This document shows, in pieces, positions 53,835-62,725 of a stretch of 64,000 bases of DNA; within the stretch, counting starts at the first letter, position 1, and each line of letters starts with the position of its first letter. A model generated the notes under the pieces. That model ran no database searches and had not been told where the DNA came from. It saw only the letters and a program-made list of their open reading frames with translations. This stretch comes from Mycobacterium kubicae (lineage in GTDB: Bacteria; Actinomycetota; Actinomycetes; Mycobacteriales; Mycobacteriaceae): contig NZ_CP065047.1 in the NCBI RefSeq assembly GCF_015689175.1, forward strand, positions 4,340,001 to 4,404,000, in the 5' to 3' direction. The position numbers were made by a program, and so were the translations under genes.

Positions 53835-54347
53835 CTAGCTCGCTTGTTTGGCGGGCGGGCGGTAGAAGATGAGCAACTGACCCAGGGCGCCGGCCAGACC
53901 GAGGCCCACTGAGAGGAGCAGACCCTCCCAGTCTTTGAGCCAGAGGTCTCTCCCGAAGATCAGATAATCCAGGCTGAGCTTGCCGGGTCCCAGCGTGGCC
54001 ACCACGACGGCGGTCACCGCCAGCACGAGGTTGTACTCCCAACCCTCTTTGACGATGAAGAATCCGTTGGCGCGGTGCACGGTCCAGGCGGCGACCAGCA
54101 TGAGGGAGACGAAACCCGCGGCCGGAATCGGGGTGAGCAGCCCGGCCGCCAGCCCCAACCCCGCAGCGGTTTCGGTGGTCGCGGCGACGGCGGCGTGGAA
54201 CTTGCCCGGCTTCATCCCGATGCTTTCGAACCAGCGCGCGGTCCCCGGTATCCGACCGCCGCCGAAGAATTTGTTGAGGCCATGCGCGGCGAGTGTCAGG
54301 CCCAGCACCAGCCGCAGGATCAGCAATGCGACGTCATACGGAGTCAT
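53835..54347 (-). CDS. DoxX-family membrane protein
   Basis: 170 residues with four membrane segments: VALLILRLVLGLTLAAHGLN, TTETAAGLGLAAGLLTPIPA, EYNLVLAVTAVVVATLGPGK and LSVGLGLAGALGQLLIF. The AAHGLNKFFGGG segment is the DoxX/DoxD hallmark. In M. tuberculosis a DoxX protein takes part in a membrane oxidoreductase complex with superoxide dismutase and a thiosulfate sulfurtransferase; whether this copy does is unknown. Divergent from ppdK. Confidence 0.87.
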   Translation of the reverse strand: MTPYDVALLILRLVLGLTLAAHGLNKFFGGGRIPGTARWFESIGMKPGKFHAAVAATTETAAGLGLAAGLLTPIPAAGFVSLMLVAAWTVHRANGFFIVKEGWEYNLVLAVTAVVVATLGPGKLSLDYLIFGRDLWLKDWEGLLLSVGLGLAGALGQLLIFYRPPAKQAS

Positions 54348-54485
54348 ACGTTCAAAACTAGATCATTGGGTACCGCTCAAAACAGGACCGGCGAGCCGCT
54401 GACTCCGCTGATCCGTATGGGAACATTGCGGCGTTCTGCGTTTGCCCGACCAGCATCAGGACTGCTCAACTCAGAGGGGGTGCAA

Positions 54486-56102
54486 ATGGCTCGCACCGCG
54501 CGAGGCCGCGCGTCCCTCCCAAACTTCCCGCATGACACCGTCGTGTTGCTGGACGGCCAGGTACAGCTGCCGCGCGAGATCCTCGGCAACAAGGGCCACG
54601 GCATCGACATGATGCGCAGACACAATCTGCCGGTGCCACCCGCATTTTGCATCACCACCGACGTGGGCGGCCGCTACCTCGCCGATCCCGGCGAGACGAT
54701 CGACGCGATCTGGAACGACGTACGAGACCGGTTGAGCTGGCTGGAAGACCAAACATCACGCACCTTCGGTCACGGGCCCCGCCCCCTGCTCGTCAGCGTC
54801 CGTTCCGGCGCGACCCAGTCGATGCCCGGCATGATGGACACCATCCTTGACCTCGGTATCAACGACGCCGTCGAACAGGCGCTGGCCGAGACCCACCCCG
54901 GCGACTTCGCCCGGGACACCAGGCAACGGTTCATCCGCATGTACCAGCGGATCGTCGGCGGACCAGTGCCCGCTGAGCCGTACGACCAACTGCGCTCGGC
55001 GATCGAGGCGGTGTTCTCCTCGTGGAATTCGCCCCGCGCGGTCGCTTACCGCGCTCATTACGGGCTCGACGATCGGGGCGGCACGGCGGTCGTGGTGCAG
55101 GCCATGGTGTTCGGCAACCACACCGAGAAGTCCGGCGCGGGCGTGCTGTCTTCGCGCAACCCGATCTCGGGTGCTGACGAACCGTTCGGTGAGTGGCTGC
55201 CCGGAGGCCAGGGCGACGACGTGGTTTCGGGCTTGGTCGACGTGGAGCCGATCACCGCGCTGCGCGATGAGCAGCCGGGAGTCTACGACGAACTGATGGA
55301 CGCCGCCCGCAGCCTCGAACGACTCGTCGGCGACGTCCAGGAGATCGAGTTCACCGTCGAAGACGGCCGACTCTGGCTGTTGCAGACCCGGGCGGCCGAG
55401 CGGTCGGCGCAAGCCGCGGTGCGCTTGGCGCTACAACTGCGCCGCGAAGGCCTGATCGACGACGCCGAAACGCTGCGCCGCGTAAGCCCAACACACGTCG
55501 AAGCCGTCCTCCAGCCCTGCTTGCAGCCCGAAAAACGTTTGGCCGCACCGTTGTTGGCCCGGGGGATGCCGGCCTGTCCCGGGGTGGCAACCGGAACCGC
55601 CTACACCGATGTCGACGAAGCGCTGGCCGCCGTTGATCGGGGAGAACGGGTCATCCTGGTGCGCGACCACACCCGACCTGAAGACGTGCTGGGCATGCTG
55701 GCCGCACAGGGCATCGTCACCGAGGTCGGCGGCGCGGCCAGCCACGCGGCGGTAGTGAGCCGGGAACTCGGGCGGGTGGCCGTGGTCGGTTGTGGGCACG
55801 GAGTTGCGGCCGACCTGGCCGGAAAGCTCATCACCGTCGACGGCTACGAAGGCGAAGTGCGCCAAGGCGATTTGACGCCGTGCGCCTGGTCGGAGAGCGA
55901 CACGCCCGAACTGCAAGAACTGGCCGACATCGCATTGCGCATCAGCCCTTTGCGGGCCCACCCCGACGGCGACTACCCCAAGCTGGAAGATCCCTCCGAC
56001 GCCGCGGTGACCGCGGCCATGAAGGCCGGCCACACCGACGTCGTGTCGGCCGCTCCCCTGATCAGCATGCTCAATGCGCTTCGGCTGCAATCGGTTCCGT
56101 GA
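54486..56102 (+). CDS. ppdK: Pyruvate phosphate dikinase, truncated form without PEP domain
   Basis: 538 residues; complete PPDK is about 870-900. Nucleotide-binding N-terminal domain (LGNKGHGIDMMRRHNLPVPP, then SVRSGATQSMPGMMDTILDL and the ATP-grasp region with VQEIEFTVEDGRLWLLQTR), then the phosphohistidine swivel domain with GGAASHAAVVSRELG (His about 420). The C-terminal PEP/pyruvate barrel is missing, as in the 490-residue M. tuberculosis PpdK. It may therefore be a phosphotransferase using another acceptor. ATG 54486 has GAGGGGG upstream. Overlaps the next gene as GTGA. Confidence 0.9.
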   Translation: MARTARGRASLPNFPHDTVVLLDGQVQLPREILGNKGHGIDMMRRHNLPVPPAFCITTDVGGRYLADPGETIDAIWNDVRDRLSWLEDQTSRTFGHGPRPLLVSVRSGATQSMPGMMDTILDLGINDAVEQALAETHPGDFARDTRQRFIRMYQRIVGGPVPAEPYDQLRSAIEAVFSSWNSPRAVAYRAHYGLDDRGGTAVVVQAMVFGNHTEKSGAGVLSSRNPISGADEPFGEWLPGGQGDDVVSGLVDVEPITALRDEQPGVYDELMDAARSLERLVGDVQEIEFTVEDGRLWLLQTRAAERSAQAAVRLALQLRREGLIDDAETLRRVSPTHVEAVLQPCLQPEKRLAAPLLARGMPACPGVATGTAYTDVDEALAAVDRGERVILVRDHTRPEDVLGMLAAQGIVTEVGGAASHAAVVSRELGRVAVVGCGHGVAADLAGKLITVDGYEGEVRQGDLTPCAWSESDTPELQELADIALRISPLRAHPDGDYPKLEDPSDAAVTAAMKAGHTDVVSAAPLISMLNALRLQSVP

Positions 56103-56722
56103 CAGAGCTGAGCGTACTGCAGGCAGTTCGGCTGAAAGGCCGGGTGGGCCTCGCAGACCTGGCGCAGACGTTGGCGCCCTCCGGGGCACCGGAGGCCGAG
56201 GTACGCCAGGCGGTCCAAGAGCTCACCGCGACCGGCCTGCTGGTCGGAGACAACATGTTGCGGATCAGCCCGGACGGTCGCGCCCGGCTCAACGCATTGC
56301 TCGCAGCGGAGCGTGCGGGCATCGACGCGACCGTGATGACCGATGTCTACCACCGCTTCAGTGCAGTCAATCAGGATTTCAAGGCGCTGATCACCGACTG
56401 GCAACTCAAGGGCGGCCCGGGCGGGCAGCCCAACACCCACGACGACGCCGAGTACGACGCCGCAGTCCTGGCGCGACTGGACGACGTGCACCGGCGCGTG
56501 TTACCCCTGGTGGCGTCCGGGGCTGTCGAACTGCCGCGCCTGGGCGGATACGCGACGAAACTCGATGCGGCACTAGAGAAAGTGAACGCCGGTGATCTCG
56601 CGTGGCTCACCAGACCGTTGATCGACTCCTATCACACCGTGTGGTTCGAACTGCACGAGGAGCTGATCCTGGCGATCGGACTGACGCGTGAAGAGGCGGC
56701 GAGAGCCGGTGAGGGGCACTAA
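56099..56722 (+). CDS. Conserved protein with N-terminal winged helix (Rv1126c type)
   Basis: 207 residues. The first 70 look like a winged helix-turn-helix (VLQAVRLKGRVGLADLAQTL, VRQAVQELTATGLLVGDN), the rest is helical with an acidic patch (THDDAEYDAAVLARLDDVHR). GTG 56099 overlaps the ppdK stop, so the two are coupled, and the pairing is conserved in M. tuberculosis (Rv1127c-Rv1126c). It could act as a regulator or as the phosphoacceptor partner of the shortened PpdK; both are guesses. Confidence 0.8.
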   Translation: MTELSVLQAVRLKGRVGLADLAQTLAPSGAPEAEVRQAVQELTATGLLVGDNMLRISPDGRARLNALLAAERAGIDATVMTDVYHRFSAVNQDFKALITDWQLKGGPGGQPNTHDDAEYDAAVLARLDDVHRRVLPLVASGAVELPRLGGYATKLDAALEKVNAGDLAWLTRPLIDSYHTVWFELHEELILAIGLTREEAARAGEGH

Positions 56723-57975
56723 CATTCGTTGAGCGCGGCGTCCAACAGATCGATGTAGGTGTCGATATCGCTGACGGCCGATGCCGCCGCGTGCACGCTG
56801 ATCGCGACGGTATCGCCGATGCCATGCACGCCGTGGGTCAGGCCCATCACCGGCGACAGCGCGGGGTAGCCCGCTGTCAGCACTACCGGCGCACCGTCGA
56901 AACGCAGATCGGCCGCTCCGCGGTTGACACTGGACACCACGGTGTTACCGGCCACCTGCGTGGGCCGGACGCCCGGATCGAACTTCCCCACGCCCCAACG
57001 CAGCAACGGCGCGGGCACCGCTGCGAATGCTCGATCACCGCAGCGCGCGGCGCGATGGGCCATACGCCGACGCCCGTTGGCAAGGTCGGCGGTGATGCGC
57101 TGCACCCTTTCGGCGAAGTTCAGCCGTGGATACAGTCCGACGGCGACGTTGCCGAAGTGGTTATGCGCTTCCGGCACACCAGGTTTGGCCATCGGCACCT
57201 CGGCACCCAACGTTTCGGCGCCGGCACCGAGCAGCCGCCACAACGCGGTGGACACCGCCGCCAGGGCCCCGACCGTCACCGTTGGGCCCGGCAGCTCGGA
57301 GCGCCGCCGCACCAGGGTCCGCACCGATCGCACACCTTCGGGCCGGGAATTGATCGCCAGTAGCGGCCGCGCCCCCACTCCAGTCGCGAGCACGCCGGCG
57401 TCGATGTCGCGGACCAATTGCCGATGGGCATGGGCCGCGGCAATGGCACGCGTCGGCAGGAAACCCGATCGCCGCCTCACCCGCGGCACACCCGCCTCCC
57501 GACCGAAAAGCCAAGCCGCCATGGCCGAGGCCCGCGCGCCGTCACCCAGCGCATGCGGAAGTTGCAGCACGGCCACCGTGCCCGGTCCGTCGACGCCCGC
57601 AATCCCATATACCGGAGTGAATACATGCAATTGCCAAGGGATTTCGCGGAGGTCGAGCTGGTGATCGGCCAGGGTGACCACAGCCGCCAGACAACCCTGC
57701 CAACTGGCGTCCGCCAACTCATGGCGAAGGATCTGCCCGCGATGCGCCGCCGCCGGCACCCACCGCGGATAGGTCCACCCGCACCCGTCGTCGACCCGCA
57801 TATTCAGTTCCGGGCACGCCCAGGCCCGCTGGCAGGTCCGGTGCAGAGCCGCGTCGAGGTCGGACGGTTGCCCGTCGAAGGCGTACAGCAGGAATTGGTC
57901 GTTGGGGATCTTGGCCGACATCCAGAAGAACTGCGCATCGACGGCAGCCATCGGGCGCCCGCAAGTCATCGCCAC
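56719..57975 (-). CDS. WS/DGAT-like condensation-fold acyltransferase (Rv1125 type)
   Basis: 418 residues. The condensation-fold catalytic motif HHxxxDG appears as LPHALGDGAR (His141, Asp145, Gly146), with only the second His. The N-terminal AAVDAQFFWM and the C-terminal NTVVSSVNRGAADLRFDG block are typical of wax-ester synthase/diacylglycerol acyltransferase-like proteins. GTG 57975 lies three bases after the ephA stop, so the two are one transcript. Expected to move an acyl group to an alcohol; the substrate is unknown. Tail-to-tail with the Rv1126c-type gene, stop codons overlapping. Confidence 0.78.
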   Translation of the reverse strand: MAMTCGRPMAAVDAQFFWMSAKIPNDQFLLYAFDGQPSDLDAALHRTCQRAWACPELNMRVDDGCGWTYPRWVPAAAHRGQILRHELADASWQGCLAAVVTLADHQLDLREIPWQLHVFTPVYGIAGVDGPGTVAVLQLPHALGDGARASAMAAWLFGREAGVPRVRRRSGFLPTRAIAAAHAHRQLVRDIDAGVLATGVGARPLLAINSRPEGVRSVRTLVRRRSELPGPTVTVGALAAVSTALWRLLGAGAETLGAEVPMAKPGVPEAHNHFGNVAVGLYPRLNFAERVQRITADLANGRRRMAHRAARCGDRAFAAVPAPLLRWGVGKFDPGVRPTQVAGNTVVSSVNRGAADLRFDGAPVVLTAGYPALSPVMGLTHGVHGIGDTVAISVHAAASAVSDIDTYIDLLDAALNEC

Positions 57976-57978
57976 GCG

Positions 57979-58884
57979 CTAGCCGGGCGATCCGATGAAC
58001 TCCAGCACCAGATCGGCGACCCGGTCCGGCTGTTCCAGCTGCAGGAAGTGCCCGGCTTGGGAGACTATGGCCACCTCGCTGCCGGCGGGCAGTACCCGCT
58101 GCGTCCAGTGAGTGAATGCCGGTGTGGCGCAACCATCGTCGTACCCATGCAGGTAGAGGGTGGGCAGCTTGGGCGCCTCGGTCCACATCCGGTGCAGTTC
58201 GGCGTACTGCTGCGGCGGACGGGTGTTGCGGATCGTCGCGCGATACGGGCCCAACGCCGCCCGCCAACTCTCGGCGGTGCCGATCGCCGCATCGACGTGG
58301 CGCAGATCTTCGTCGGCGTGATAGCCCGGCGACCACTGCCGCCACAACCGCGGTACCACCCACGCCGCGGACCGCTCCGGCAGCCAAGGCAACTGGAAGT
58401 AGCTGATGTACCAGCTTCGCACCATCTGACGCGGTAGCTCACGGGCCAGCCGGCCCCGGTCCGGCACCCGGCCCAGCGGCCGGAAGGCCGCCGCCGGTGG
58501 CACCGACATGATGACCGCCCTGGCGAACGGGCTGTCCGGCATGGCCGCCAGACCGGTACCGGAGATGGCTCCCCAGTCGTGACCGATCACCACGTCCTGC
58601 TCGGTGCCTCCGGCGGCCGCGCGCACCCGCAGGGCGTCGTCCATCAGTGCCCCGATGTGATAGCTGCCGTCGACCGGGATCGCCGACGGCGCATACCCGC
58701 GCATGAACGGCGCTACCACCCGCCAACCGGCGTCGACCAGCCGCGGCGCGACCTTGCGCCACCCATATGCGGTGTCGGGAAAACCGTGCAGACACAACGC
58801 AATTGGCGCATCGGCGGGACCCCAGGTGAGGGCCTTCAGATCCCCGTTCGGGCCCTTCACGTCGATCCAGCCTGGTTGCGACAT
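57979..58884 (-). CDS. ephA: Epoxide hydrolase-like alpha/beta hydrolase
   Basis: 301 residues. Oxyanion motif [11 protein letters not shown], nucleophile Asp103 in [10 protein letters not shown], lid with [11 protein letters not shown] where an epoxide-positioning Tyr is expected, and catalytic His in [13 protein letters not shown]. Opens epoxides to diols, a detoxification or lipid-processing step. ATG 58884 has GGAG five bases upstream. Upstream of the WS/DGAT-like gene in the same unit. Order ephA-Rv1125 matches M. tuberculosis. Confidence 0.88.
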   Translation of the reverse strand: MSQPGWIDVKGPNGDLKALTWGPADAPIALCLHGFPDTAYGWRKVAPRLVDAGWRVVAPFMRGYAPSAIPVDGSYHIGALMDDALRVRAAAGGTEQDVVIGHDWGAISGTGLAAMPDSPFARAVIMSVPPAAAFRPLGRVPDRGRLARELPRQMVRSWYISYFQLPWLPERSAAWVVPRLWRQWSPGYHADEDLRHVDAAIGTAESWRAALGPYRATIRNTRPPQQYAELHRMWTEAPKLPTLYLHGYDDGCATPAFTHWTQRVLPAGSEVAIVSQAGHFLQLEQPDRVADLVLEFIGSPG

Positions 58885-59066
58885 CTTCACTCCTTCTACC
58901 GCCTCGGGTCCGCCAAATCCAACGTAACCGTCGGATCGGGGGACAAGAAGACCGTCGATCGGGGGACACGTCATTCATCCGCCGGTGTAGCCGCTCGGTC
59001 GACAGACTTCCATCCGTCGCCGCCCCAAACTATTTCCCAGGGACATTAAAGGGAGGACCAGGGACG

Positions 59067-60224
59067 ATGAGTTTTGCGGCGATGCCACCAGAAGTCAACT
59101 CCGCACGCATGTACGCCGGCCCCGGCGCCGGCTCGATGCTGACCGCCGCGGCCGCGTGGGACGCGCTGGCCGTCGACCTCAACTCCACCGCCCTCTCCTT
59201 TCATTCGGTCATCTCCGGGCTGATCGCCGGCCCGTGGCTGGGACCGTCCGCGGCGGCGATGACAGCCGCCGCACTCCCCTACGCCGCATGGCTGAGCGCT
59301 ACCGCCGAGCAGGCCGAGCAGGCGGCCGGCCAGGCCAAGGCGGCCGCCTCGGCTTACGAGGCGGCCTACGCGATGACCGTTCCCCCGGCCCTGGTCGCGG
59401 CCAACCGCACCCAGCTGGGCGCGCTGGTCGCGACAAACGTGCTGGGCCAGAACACCCCGGCGATCGCGGCCACCGAAGCGCAATACGGCGAGATGTGGGC
59501 CCAGGACGCCACAGCGATGTACGGCTACGCGGCCAGCTCCGCGGCCGCCACCGCATTGACCCCGTTCACCGAGCCACCCCCACCGGTCAGCCCGGCCGGC
59601 TTGCTCACCCAGGCCGCGACGCTGGCCCAAACCGCCGGCAATTGCGCGGCGACCGAGATCATCAACGCGCTCAACCAGCTCACCTCCGCGGTGCCCGGCG
59701 CGCTGGCCGGCATCGTCGACCCGATCACCCAGTCCGTGCTTCCGGCCTGGATCCAGGACTTGAACACCGTGATGAGCATCTTCGGCACCCCGTTCTTCGC
59801 CTCCACATCGCTGGCCGGGTTGGGCATGTCGATGATGTCGACCATCAAGGGCCTGTTCCCTGCGGCCGCCGCGGTCGCCAGCCAGGCCGCCGCCGCCGCG
59901 GGGCAGGCCGCCGCCCACGCGCTGAGCGCCCCTGCCAGTGTCGCCGGCGCGGTTTCGGCGGGCCTGGGCAAGGCGGCGTCGGTCGGAACGCTGTCCGTGC
60001 CGCAAGCCTGGGCCGGCGCCGCCCCGGCCATGACGACCGCCGCCGCGGCGCCGCTGTCCGGTACTGCCGTGAGCGCCGTCGCCGCCGACACCCTGGGCTC
60101 GGCAGCGAATCCGGGCTTGCTCGGCGGGTTGCCGCTGGGTCAAATGGAGGCGCGGGGCATCACCACATCGGATTCCCGGGTGGAATTCCGCCCGCTGCGG
60201 GTGTTGCCCGAAGCGATCGCCTGA
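59067..60224 (+). CDS. PPE-family protein (PPE-SVP type), lone copy
   Basis: 385 residues starting [36 protein letters not shown] ribosome region before ATG 59067. The PPE domain includes AGPWLGPSA and ends near [14 protein letters not shown]; the SVP motif is [13 protein letters not shown]. Ala-rich C-terminal part. No PE or Esx partner nearby. It is not part of the Rv1121-Rv1128c order in M. tuberculosis, so it is a lineage-specific insertion between ephA and bpoB. Ends one base before the stop of the convergent VOC gene. Confidence 0.92.
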   Translation: MSFAAMPPEVNSARMYAGPGAGSMLTAAAAWDALAVDLNSTALSFHSVISGLIAGPWLGPSAAAMTAAALPYAAWLSATAEQAEQAAGQAKAAASAYEAAYAMTVPPALVAANRTQLGALVATNVLGQNTPAIAATEAQYGEMWAQDATAMYGYAASSAAATALTPFTEPPPPVSPAGLLTQAATLAQTAGNCAATEIINALNQLTSAVPGALAGIVDPITQSVLPAWIQDLNTVMSIFGTPFFASTSLAGLGMSMMSTIKGLFPAAAAVASQAAAAAGQAAAHALSAPASVAGAVSAGLGKAASVGTLSVPQAWAGAAPAMTTAAAAPLSGTAVSAVAADTLGSAANPGLLGGLPLGQMEARGITTSDSRVEFRPLRVLPEAIA

Positions 60225-60701
60225 TCAGGCGTTGGCGGCCGCCTTCTCCAGGTCGGCGATGACGATCTTGCGCATGCCGTGCATCGCCTGGGTGGCCGCC
60301 GCGGCCCGGGCCGGGTCCGGGTCGCCGACCAACTCATAGAGCCGGTCGGGCACGATCTGCCAACTCAGGCCGAACCGGTCCTTCAACCAGCCGCACTGCG
60401 ACTCTTCACCGCCGTCGGCGGTCAACCGGTCCCAGTAGTAGTCCACTTCTTCCTGGTCTTTGCAGTGCACCGTGAAAGACACCGCCTCATCGAAGGAGAA
60501 CACCGGCCCGCCGTTGATCCCGATGAAGCGGGTGCCGTCCAGCACAAAGGTGCCAAACAGCACCGCACCGGGCTCGCCCGGCCCCGCTTCGGTGGCACGG
60601 GCGAGATTCTCGATCTTCGAGTTGGGAAACACCGACGTGTAGAACTCCGCCGCTTGCTCCAAGTTGTCGTCGAACCACAGCGAGGGCGTGATCGATGGCA
60701 T
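60225..60701 (-). CDS. VOC-family protein (PhnB/3-demethylubiquinone methyltransferase-like)
   Basis: 158 residues of the vicinal-oxygen-chelate fold. ITPSLWFDDNLEQAAEFYTS, FPNSKIENLAR, and KDRFGLSWQIVPDRL are typical of the PhnB-like group (often called 3-demethylubiquinone-9 3-methyltransferase-like), with DQEEVDYYWDRLTADGGEE in the middle. Function in this group is usually unknown. ATG 60701, monocistronic. Confidence 0.9.
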   Translation of the reverse strand: MPSITPSLWFDDNLEQAAEFYTSVFPNSKIENLARATEAGPGEPGAVLFGTFVLDGTRFIGINGGPVFSFDEAVSFTVHCKDQEEVDYYWDRLTADGGEESQCGWLKDRFGLSWQIVPDRLYELVGDPDPARAAAATQAMHGMRKIVIADLEKAAANA

Positions 60702-60836
60702 GGCCGTCTCCTAAACGTTGGTCAACAGGGTCTCGCAGGGATAGACCTCCGTGCTTGCCAGAACTCATCGGACCCACCGCGCAAGTCGATAGCCGACCTA
60801 GGTAACGTCGGTTGGGAGTCAGCCGAGGAGACGCGC

Positions 60837-61697
60837 GTGAGCACCGTGAGCAGCAGCCCCCAGACGGTCGAGTTTTCCGGTGCCGACGCCCTCACGCTGG
60901 TCGCCGACGAGTGGAACCGCGGCACCGGAACCGGGCCGACCATCTTGATGCTGCACGGCGGCGGCCAGAATCGATTCTCCTGGAAGGCCACCGGGCAGAT
61001 CCTCGCCGACGGCGGCTACCACGTCGTCGCGCTCGACACCCGCGGCCACGGCGACAGCGACCGCGCACCCAACGCGGACTACGCCATCGAGAAGTTGACC
61101 GACGACGTGTTGCACGTCCAGGAGGCGATCGGTCGTCCGGTCGTGCTGATCGGCGCCAGCATGGGTGGACTGACCGGCATCCTGGCCGCCGAAAGCGCCG
61201 GCCCACAGCGGGTCACCGGCCTGGTGCTGGTCGACGTGGTACCCCGCTACGAAAAGGACGGCAGCGCGCGCATCCGTGACTTCATGTTCAGCGGTCTGCA
61301 CGGATTCGGCTCGCTGGAAGAGGCCGCCGACGCCGTCGCCGCGTACTTGCCGCACCGCACCAAGCCGCGCAGCCCCGAGGGCTTGAAGAAGAATCTGCGC
61401 CTGCGCGACGGACGCTGGTACTGGCACTGGGACCCGGCGATGATGAGCAAGCCCGACGACGATCCCGACCTGCGCACGGAAAGATTCGAGCAGGCCGCTG
61501 TCAACCTGAAGATTCCCATCCTGCTGATCCGCGGCAAGCTGTCCGACGTAGTCAGCCCCGAAGGCGTGCAGGACTTCCTGGCCAAGGTGCCCGGCGCGGA
61601 ATTCGCCGAGTTGTCCAACGCCGGGCATACCGCGGCCGGTGACGACAACGATGCGTTCAGCGACGTCGTCGTGGACTTCGTCAGACGGATCAGTTAG
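60837..61697 (+). CDS. bpoB: Alpha/beta hydrolase (BpoB-like)
   Basis: 286 residues. LHGGGQNRFSW oxyanion region, DTRGHGDSDR, nucleophile Ser108 in GASMGG, catalytic Asp near RGKLSDVVSPEG and His in SNAGHTAAGDD. Annotated in M. tuberculosis (Rv1123c) as a non-heme bromoperoxidase, but the real reaction is probably ester hydrolysis. GTG 60837 has GAGGAG six bases upstream. Converges on gnd2 with an eight-base overlap. Confidence 0.88.
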   Translation: MSTVSSSPQTVEFSGADALTLVADEWNRGTGTGPTILMLHGGGQNRFSWKATGQILADGGYHVVALDTRGHGDSDRAPNADYAIEKLTDDVLHVQEAIGRPVVLIGASMGGLTGILAAESAGPQRVTGLVLVDVVPRYEKDGSARIRDFMFSGLHGFGSLEEAADAVAAYLPHRTKPRSPEGLKKNLRLRDGRWYWHWDPAMMSKPDDDPDLRTERFEQAAVNLKIPILLIRGKLSDVVSPEGVQDFLAKVPGAEFAELSNAGHTAAGDDNDAFSDVVVDFVRRIS

Positions 61698-62712
61698 CGG
61701 GCTTCTCCGCGTGTCCGCCGAACTGCTTACGCATCGCCGACAACGCCTTGTTGGCGAAGTCGTCGAGGTCTCGTGAGGCAAAACGGGACTGCAACGCGGT
61801 GGTGAGCACCGGCGACGGCACGCCCTCGTCGATCGCCGCGATGGAGGTCCACCGGCCCTCGCCGGAGTCGGAGACCCGCCCGGAGAACTCCTTCAGGTCC
61901 GGGGATTCGTGCAGCGCGCTGGCGGTCAGATCCAGCAACCAGGAACCGATGACGCTGCCGCGGCGCCACACCTCGGCGACGTCGGGAATGTCGAAGTTGT
62001 ACTGGTAGCACTCGGGGTAGGTCAGCGGCGCGGTTTCGGCGTCGCCCTGTTGGATGCGGGTGCCGATGTCGGCGTTGCGCAGGATATTCAGTCCCTCCGC
62101 CAGCGAGGCCATCATGCCGTACTCGATGCCGTTGTGAATCATCTTGACGAAGTGACCCGCCCCGGACTGTCCGCAGTGCAAGTACCCCTTCTCCGCCTGC
62201 GACACTTCGCCGTCCCGGCCGGGTGTCCGCGGTGCCGCGTCCACGCCGGGCGCCACCGAGGCGAAGATGGGCTCGGCCTGGGCCACCGCTTCGGCGTCCC
62301 CGCCGATCATCAGGCAGTAGCCGCGCTCCCGGCCCCACACGCCGCCGCTGGTGCCGCAGTCAAGAAGGTGAATTCCGTTGTCCGACAGAGTCTTTGCGTG
62401 CTTGATGTCGTCGCGGTAGTAGGTGTTGCCGCCGTCGATGACGATGTCGCCGGACTCCAGCGTCTTGGCCAGTTCGTCGATCACCCCGGTGGTGATGGTC
62501 CCCGCCGGCACCATCACCCAGACCACCCGTGGGGCACTGAGCTTGTCCCGCAGCTCTTCCAGCGAGTGCGCGCCGGTGATGTTCTGTTCGCCCTCCATCG
62601 CCTTGATCGCGTCCGGATTGTGGTCGTAGACGACGCACTCATGTCCGTCGTCGACCACGCGGCGCGCGATGTTCGCGCCCATCCGGCCCAGCCCGATCAT
62701 CCCTAGCTGCAT
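61690..62712 (-). CDS. gnd2: Decarboxylating 6-phosphogluconate dehydrogenase (YqeC/Gnd2 type)
   Basis: 340 residues, the shorter 6PGDH class. MQLGMIGLGRMGANIARRV is the dinucleotide motif, DGGNTYYRDD and DCGTSGGVWGRERGYCLMIG the substrate region, and GHFVKMIHNGIEYGMM holds the catalytic Lys and Asn. Converts 6-phosphogluconate to ribulose 5-phosphate, giving NAD(P)H. ATG 62712 gives exactly the M. tuberculosis Gnd2 length. The start is 13 bases after the zwf1 stop, so the two successive pentose-phosphate steps are co-transcribed. Confidence 0.95.
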   Translation of the reverse strand: MQLGMIGLGRMGANIARRVVDDGHECVVYDHNPDAIKAMEGEQNITGAHSLEELRDKLSAPRVVWVMVPAGTITTGVIDELAKTLESGDIVIDGGNTYYRDDIKHAKTLSDNGIHLLDCGTSGGVWGRERGYCLMIGGDAEAVAQAEPIFASVAPGVDAAPRTPGRDGEVSQAEKGYLHCGQSGAGHFVKMIHNGIEYGMMASLAEGLNILRNADIGTRIQQGDAETAPLTYPECYQYNFDIPDVAEVWRRGSVIGSWLLDLTASALHESPDLKEFSGRVSDSGEGRWTSIAAIDEGVPSPVLTTALQSRFASRDLDDFANKALSAMRKQFGGHAEKPAN

Positions 62713-62725
62713 ACTCCCGGCTCCT

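Noticed and set aside
60218..60231. Palindrome CGCCTGATCAGGCG at the junction of the PPE and VOC stop codons
   Set aside because: Only 14 bases, with no T-run on either side, and formed by two coding ends; not enough to call a terminator.
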